Source: VYFG01 sp965248685 (GTDB taxonomy: Bacteria > Pseudomonadota > Gammaproteobacteria > Arenicellales > Poriferihabitantaceae). Taken from it: 64,000 nt of DNA. Numbering within the stretch: position 1 is the first letter of the stretch; each line of letters begins with the position of its first letter. The position numbers were made by a program, and so were the translations under genes. Positions 63,051 through 64,000 of the stretch are shown piece by piece. The DNA lies in the NCBI GenBank assembly GCA_965248685.1, contig CBDFKC010000003.1, positions 372,001 through 436,000 on the forward strand, read 5' to 3'. The notes beneath the pieces were generated by a model. It did no database searches, was not told the DNA's origin, and saw only the letters and a list, made by a program, of their open reading frames with translations.

Positions 63051-63776
63051 TTAGCCGCATTTGCTGTCACCACAATTAAGGCAGGTCATGCAGCCATCCA
63101 TCATAATTGACGCTTTAACATTGCACTTGCTGCATAGCGTTGCACTGTCAGGAAAAGCGTCGTCACTGTCTAATTCCGCAGTGGTTCCAGCCTGCCGATT
63201 CTCAAATTCCTTGCGCTTTTGTTCAATCAGCTTTTGTTGATGCTTATCGAGCCCAGGATCCTTGATCATGCCGATCATCTTGAGATGGCTCTCGATAGCG
63301 TCACCAATTTCGGCCACCAGGGAAGGCATAAATTTTCCACCCTTCTTAAAATAGCCGCCTTTGGGGTCGAATACGCTCTGTAACTCGCTTACCAGAAAAG
63401 TGACGTCGCCGCCTTTTCGAAATACCGCAGATATAATCAAGGTCAAACCCGATATCCACTGGTAGTGATCCATGTTCTTTGAGTTTATAAAAATCTCAAA
63501 GGGTCGGCGCTTTTCATAAGGCGTTTCCGGATTGAGCACCATATCGTTTATCGTAATATAGAAGGCATGCTCTGATACCGGTGTCTTAATTTTATAGGTA
63601 CTGCCAATCAGCATTTCGGGTCGAACGACCTTTTCATGCATCTGGACGATTTTGGATTGTCCCTGGTCGTCTGATCCAATAATTTGTTTATCTTCAGTGA
63701 CTTGATCAGCTGGCTTTGGATCGTTCGGCTTAACCACGTCGTAGTCGACGATTTTCTTTTCTATCTTGATACTCAT
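63051..63776 (-). CDS. nrdJb: class II ribonucleotide reductase subunit NrdJb
   Basis: C-terminal half of the split adenosylcobalamin-dependent reductase (as in Pseudomonas). 241 residues: barrel segment WISGLTLIISAVFRKGGDV and KFMPSLVAEIGDAIESHLK, and a Cys-rich tail CSKCNVKASIMMDGCMTCLNC whose pairs pass electrons to the active site. A stop and start separate it from nrdJa 58 bases upstream, so the two are independent polypeptides. Confidence 0.85.
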   Translation of the reverse strand: MSIKIEKKIVDYDVVKPNDPKPADQVTEDKQIIGSDDQGQSKIVQMHEKVVRPEMLIGSTYKIKTPVSEHAFYITINDMVLNPETPYEKRRPFEIFINSKNMDHYQWISGLTLIISAVFRKGGDVTFLVSELQSVFDPKGGYFKKGGKFMPSLVAEIGDAIESHLKMIGMIKDPGLDKHQQKLIEQKRKEFENRQAGTTAELDSDDAFPDSATLCSKCNVKASIMMDGCMTCLNCGDSKCG

Positions 63777-63834
63777 TCTATTGTCTATATTGTCCGATTT
63801 CTCACGGTAGCTTCGAAGGCAGTAATTGGGCCGG

Positions 63835-64000
63835 TTAAAACCGTCCGTAGTAACCTTCCTTCAACGCATCAAATAAGTTGGCTGCGGTATGGGTTTCACC
63901 GTCGTATTCAATTTCTTCATTACCCTTAACTTCAACGGTTTCGCCATTTTCCAGAGTGAATTTGTACAGGGTATTTTCCAGATCCTGTTCTTTGACCAGA
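63835..64000 (-). CDS. nrdJa: NrdJa, C-terminal end (partial)
   Basis: Reading leftward from the window edge, the last 54 codons end at TAA 63835-63837. The tail GETHTAANLFDALKEGYYGR and the preceding ENGETVEVKGNEEIEYDGE match the C-terminus of the catalytic NrdJa subunit. The rest lies beyond the window. Confidence 0.8.
   Translation of the reverse strand, partial: LVKEQDLENTLYKFTLENGETVEVKGNEEIEYDGETHTAANLFDALKEGYYGRF

Overview
The window is a contiguous piece of a gammaproteobacterial chromosome of roughly 50% GC. Markers for this are a FimV/HubP-type polar landmark protein, GreB, MtgA, outer membrane phospholipase A, RssA-like patatin, DUF3301 and DUF4124 proteins, and a split class II ribonucleotide reductase (NrdJa/NrdJb) as in Pseudomonas and relatives. 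Nothing fixes the genus. Gene density is high, no rRNA, tRNA, CRISPR array, prophage or intact insertion sequence was seen, and most of the content is housekeeping, envelope, transport and small-molecule metabolism.

Layout. 0-9.2 kb: ureohydrolase and M48-TerB protease (minus), MATE exporter overlapping a sulfotransferase (plus), Bcr/CflA exporter, FimV-like protein and an esterase (minus). 9.3-18.8 kb, plus strand: RND adaptor and pump, EamA exporter, gamma-glutamyltransferase-family enzyme, MtgA, PldA, and a DUF2059-like gene broken by a frameshift and a nonsense codon. 18.8-23.4 kb, minus strand: GreB coupled to an Atm1-like ABC exporter, a DUF2520 protein and a secreted beta/gamma-crystallin-like protein with two C-terminal repeats. 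23.5-28.7 kb: MFS transporter, then tartrate/malate-type dehydrogenase, HAD hydrolase, omega-amidase and aminotransferase. 28.8-32.6 kb: exonuclease III, then a tightly overlapping minus-strand operon of two ATP-grasp ligases and an MFS transporter. 32.7-41.8 kb: small envelope proteins, YHS protein, GST, metallophosphoesterase, DUF1127 protein, LysR regulator, pyruvate kinase, a membrane hydrolase, 2OG oxygenase, rhodanese and retropepsin-like protease. 41.8-50.7 kb: a glycosyltransferase-methyltransferase-like fusion, an orphan haem sensor, and a catabolic-looking set (Hyi-like isomerase, amine oxidase-like FAD enzyme, GMC dehydrogenase, enolase-superfamily enzyme, AT-rich EamA exporter). 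50.8-55.7 kb: AlgX/AlgJ-like plus MBOAT acetylation pair and a CgeB-like glycosyltransferase. 55.7-64 kb: S49 peptidase, GST, patatin, lytic transglycosylase, MoxR/VWA pair, a 49-residue membrane protein, a DUF4124-glutaredoxin fusion, NrdJb and the end of NrdJa.

Functional links. The aminotransferase and omega-amidase form a recognisable glutamine/methionine transamination pair. The MBOAT and AlgX-like proteins together would O-acetylate an extracellular polymer. The best candidate for an undescribed system is the operon at 29642-32552: two dissimilar ATP-grasp ligases, one cyanophycin-synthetase-like, translationally coupled to a transporter, as expected for making and exporting a small amide- or peptide-bonded product. 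This is inference from gene content; the substrates cannot be read from the sequence.
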